Positions 7,668-8,210 of a DNA stretch of 8,210 bases are shown one piece after another (position 1 is the first letter of the stretch; each line of letters starts with the position of its first letter). The notes under the pieces were generated by a model. The model searched no databases, had not been told where the DNA came from, and worked only from the letters and a program-made list of their open reading frames with translations. The DNA is taken from the NCBI GenBank assembly GCA_902478995.1, contig CABSNF010000083.1:1-8210 (forward strand), given 5' to 3'. The translations under genes were made by a program, and so were the position numbers. This stretch comes from an uncultured Collinsella sp. (GTDB lineage: Bacteria > Actinomycetota > Coriobacteriia > Coriobacteriales > Coriobacteriaceae).

Positions 7668-7771
7668 TTTGCTGTTTGGAAAGATACGACCTCGATCGGG
7701 TAGCGCCCGCGCCAACTGCGGTTTCTTACGGGCATCTGATAGACCCTTACCGCAAGCGCAGCACGGCCTTT

Positions 7772-7788
7772 ACAAACGAATAACAAAC
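7772..7788 (-). promoter_or_regulatory. Possible Pho-box-like direct repeat upstream of pstS
   Basis: On the minus strand GTTTGT occurs twice with an 11-nt period: GTTTGTTATTC, then GTTTGTAAAGG. Response regulators of the PhoB/PhoP group bind direct repeats spaced 11 bp, and pst operons are their usual targets, so this is a reasonable candidate in the leader region about 145 nt from the pstS ATG. A weak -10 candidate TATCAG lies downstream near 7737-7742. Only two repeat units are seen and the half-site differs from the best known consensuses. The rest of 7626-7820 shows no other clear signal. Confidence 0.4.
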
Positions 7789-7820
7789 CCGCCACCAAGC
7801 ATGACCCGCCTTTTACACCA

Positions 7821-7898
7821 ATAAAAACAAAGTTGCGGTGAAATAGTTCCTGCTTGGCCATCAAATGGCCCATTCTAGGAACTATTCCACCGCAACTT
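7821..7898 (-). terminator. Long hairpin with T tract after the dipeptidase gene
   Basis: The arms 7830-7851 and 7877-7898 are complementary over 22 bp with one A-C mismatch (left arm starts AAGTTGCGGTGAAATAG). An inner stem GGCCAT/ATGGCC pairs 7856-7861 with 7865-7870 around CAA. On the minus strand the hairpin ends in AACTT and runs into TGTTTTTATT (7829-7820), so it works as an intrinsic terminator for the dipeptidase gene, whose stop lies 21 nt upstream. The stem is much longer than a normal terminator needs, which suggests a mobile or repeat origin. It also insulates the pst promoter region from upstream transcription. Confidence 0.8.
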
Positions 7899-7919
7899 AG
7901 ATTGGGAAACCTCGAAACC

Positions 7920-8162
7920 TTAAAGCTCTAATTCATTCAAACGGAGGATCGCAACAATGTAAATCTTGAGCGCCTGCTTGAGCTGGTCCTCGTTGGCGCA
8001 CTCGTTGGGACCGTGCATCTGGCCGCCCCACTCGGGCAGCTCCAGGCCGGTATCCTCGGGGCCAAACGAGACGGCGCGGGCAAAGTTGCGCGCGTACGTG
8101 CCGCCGCCCATAGCAAAGGGCTCAGCATGCTTGCCCGTAAACTCGTTATAGGTATCAATAAG
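7920..8162 (-). CDS. M20-family dipeptidase (PepV/Sapep type), C-terminal fragment
   Basis: The last 80 residues of a metal-dependent dipeptidase that splits dipeptides in the cytoplasm, 5'-truncated by the contig end. AMGGGTYARNFARAVSFGPE (17-36) matches the GGGTY-R loop of PepV, which contacts the substrate. QMHGPNE (48-54) matches the conserved MHQxNE segment whose His (here H50) is a zinc ligand in L. delbrueckii PepV. LKQALKIYIVAILRLNE (61-77) is the standard closing helix. The catalytic centre proper (first His, bridging Asp, catalytic Glu) lies beyond the contig. Stop TAA. In this frame the upstream residues MYKRQ come from adapter sequence and are not part of the protein. Confidence 0.9.
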   Translation of the reverse strand, partial: LIDTYNEFTGKHAEPFAMGGGTYARNFARAVSFGPEDTGLELPEWGGQMHGPNECANEDQLKQALKIYIVAILRLNELEL

Positions 8163-8210
8163 CTGTCTCTTATACACATCTGACGCTGCCGACGAAGCTA
8201 GAAGTGTAGA
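8163..8210 (-). other. Nextera Read 1 adapter with i5 index at contig end
   Basis: CTGTCTCTTATACACATCT (8163-8181) is the reverse complement of the Tn5 mosaic end. GACGCTGCCGACGA (8182-8195) completes the Nextera Read 1 arm. AGCTAGAA (8196-8203) occupies the 8-base i5 index position, and GTGTAGA (8204-8210) is the start of the P5-side sequence that follows it. None of this is genomic. Confidence 0.98.

Noticed and set aside
6468..7703. A plus-strand open frame of 411 codons across pstS
   Set aside because: Antisense to the well-supported pstS; low-complexity D/G/L/V translation without family features.
7466..7873. A minus-strand 135-codon open frame starting inside the long hairpin and overlapping the pstS start in another frame
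   Set aside because: Its first codons are the terminator hairpin, it has no family resemblance, and it overlaps the pstS signal peptide region out of frame.

Overview
What it is. This is a short assembled contig of GC-rich bacterial DNA, and both ends are Illumina Nextera adapter rather than genome. Real sequence runs from about 24 to 8162. The GC content, the intrinsic terminators, the Tat-type lipoprotein PstS and the general look of the proteins suggest an actinobacterium of the class Coriobacteriia, perhaps Collinsella or a relative. That placement is inference from protein character; no marker gene is present.

Layout, left to right. (a) 24-273, plus strand: the C-terminal end of a Zn/Cd/Pb-type P1B ATPase, cut by the contig end. 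(b) 274-552: no gene, but a 127-bp long palindrome. (c) 553-942, minus: a DtxR/MntR-family metal-dependent repressor, with two or three spaced inverted-repeat boxes in its upstream region. (d) 1071-3803, minus: a two-gene unit, extended -10 promoter > Uup-type ABC-F ATPase > Cof-type HAD phosphatase > terminator. (e) 3872-7788, minus: the complete high-affinity phosphate transporter operon pstS-pstC-pstA-pstB. It has a possible Pho-box-like repeat upstream, tight or overlapping gene junctions and a strong terminator directly after pstB. (f) 7821-7898: a long hairpin followed by a T tract (minus strand), ending the next unit. (g) 7920-8162, minus: the C-terminal end of an M20/PepV-type dipeptidase, cut by the contig end.

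How the genes work together. PstS captures phosphate outside the cell, PstC and PstA form the membrane channel and PstB powers it. No phoU, phoR or phoB is in the window, and the terminator after pstB shows that phoU is not the next gene of this operon. The P-type ATPase fragment and the DtxR-family regulator converge and are both metal-related, but nothing here proves that one controls the other. Apart from the two truncated end genes, all genes read as intact housekeeping functions.

Overall judgement. I do not see a new multi-gene system. The items most worth a second look are the two long palindromes (290-416 and 7830-7898), which may be members of genomic repeat families, the spaced operator-like boxes before the DtxR gene, and the adapter sequence at both ends, which creates false protein termini.
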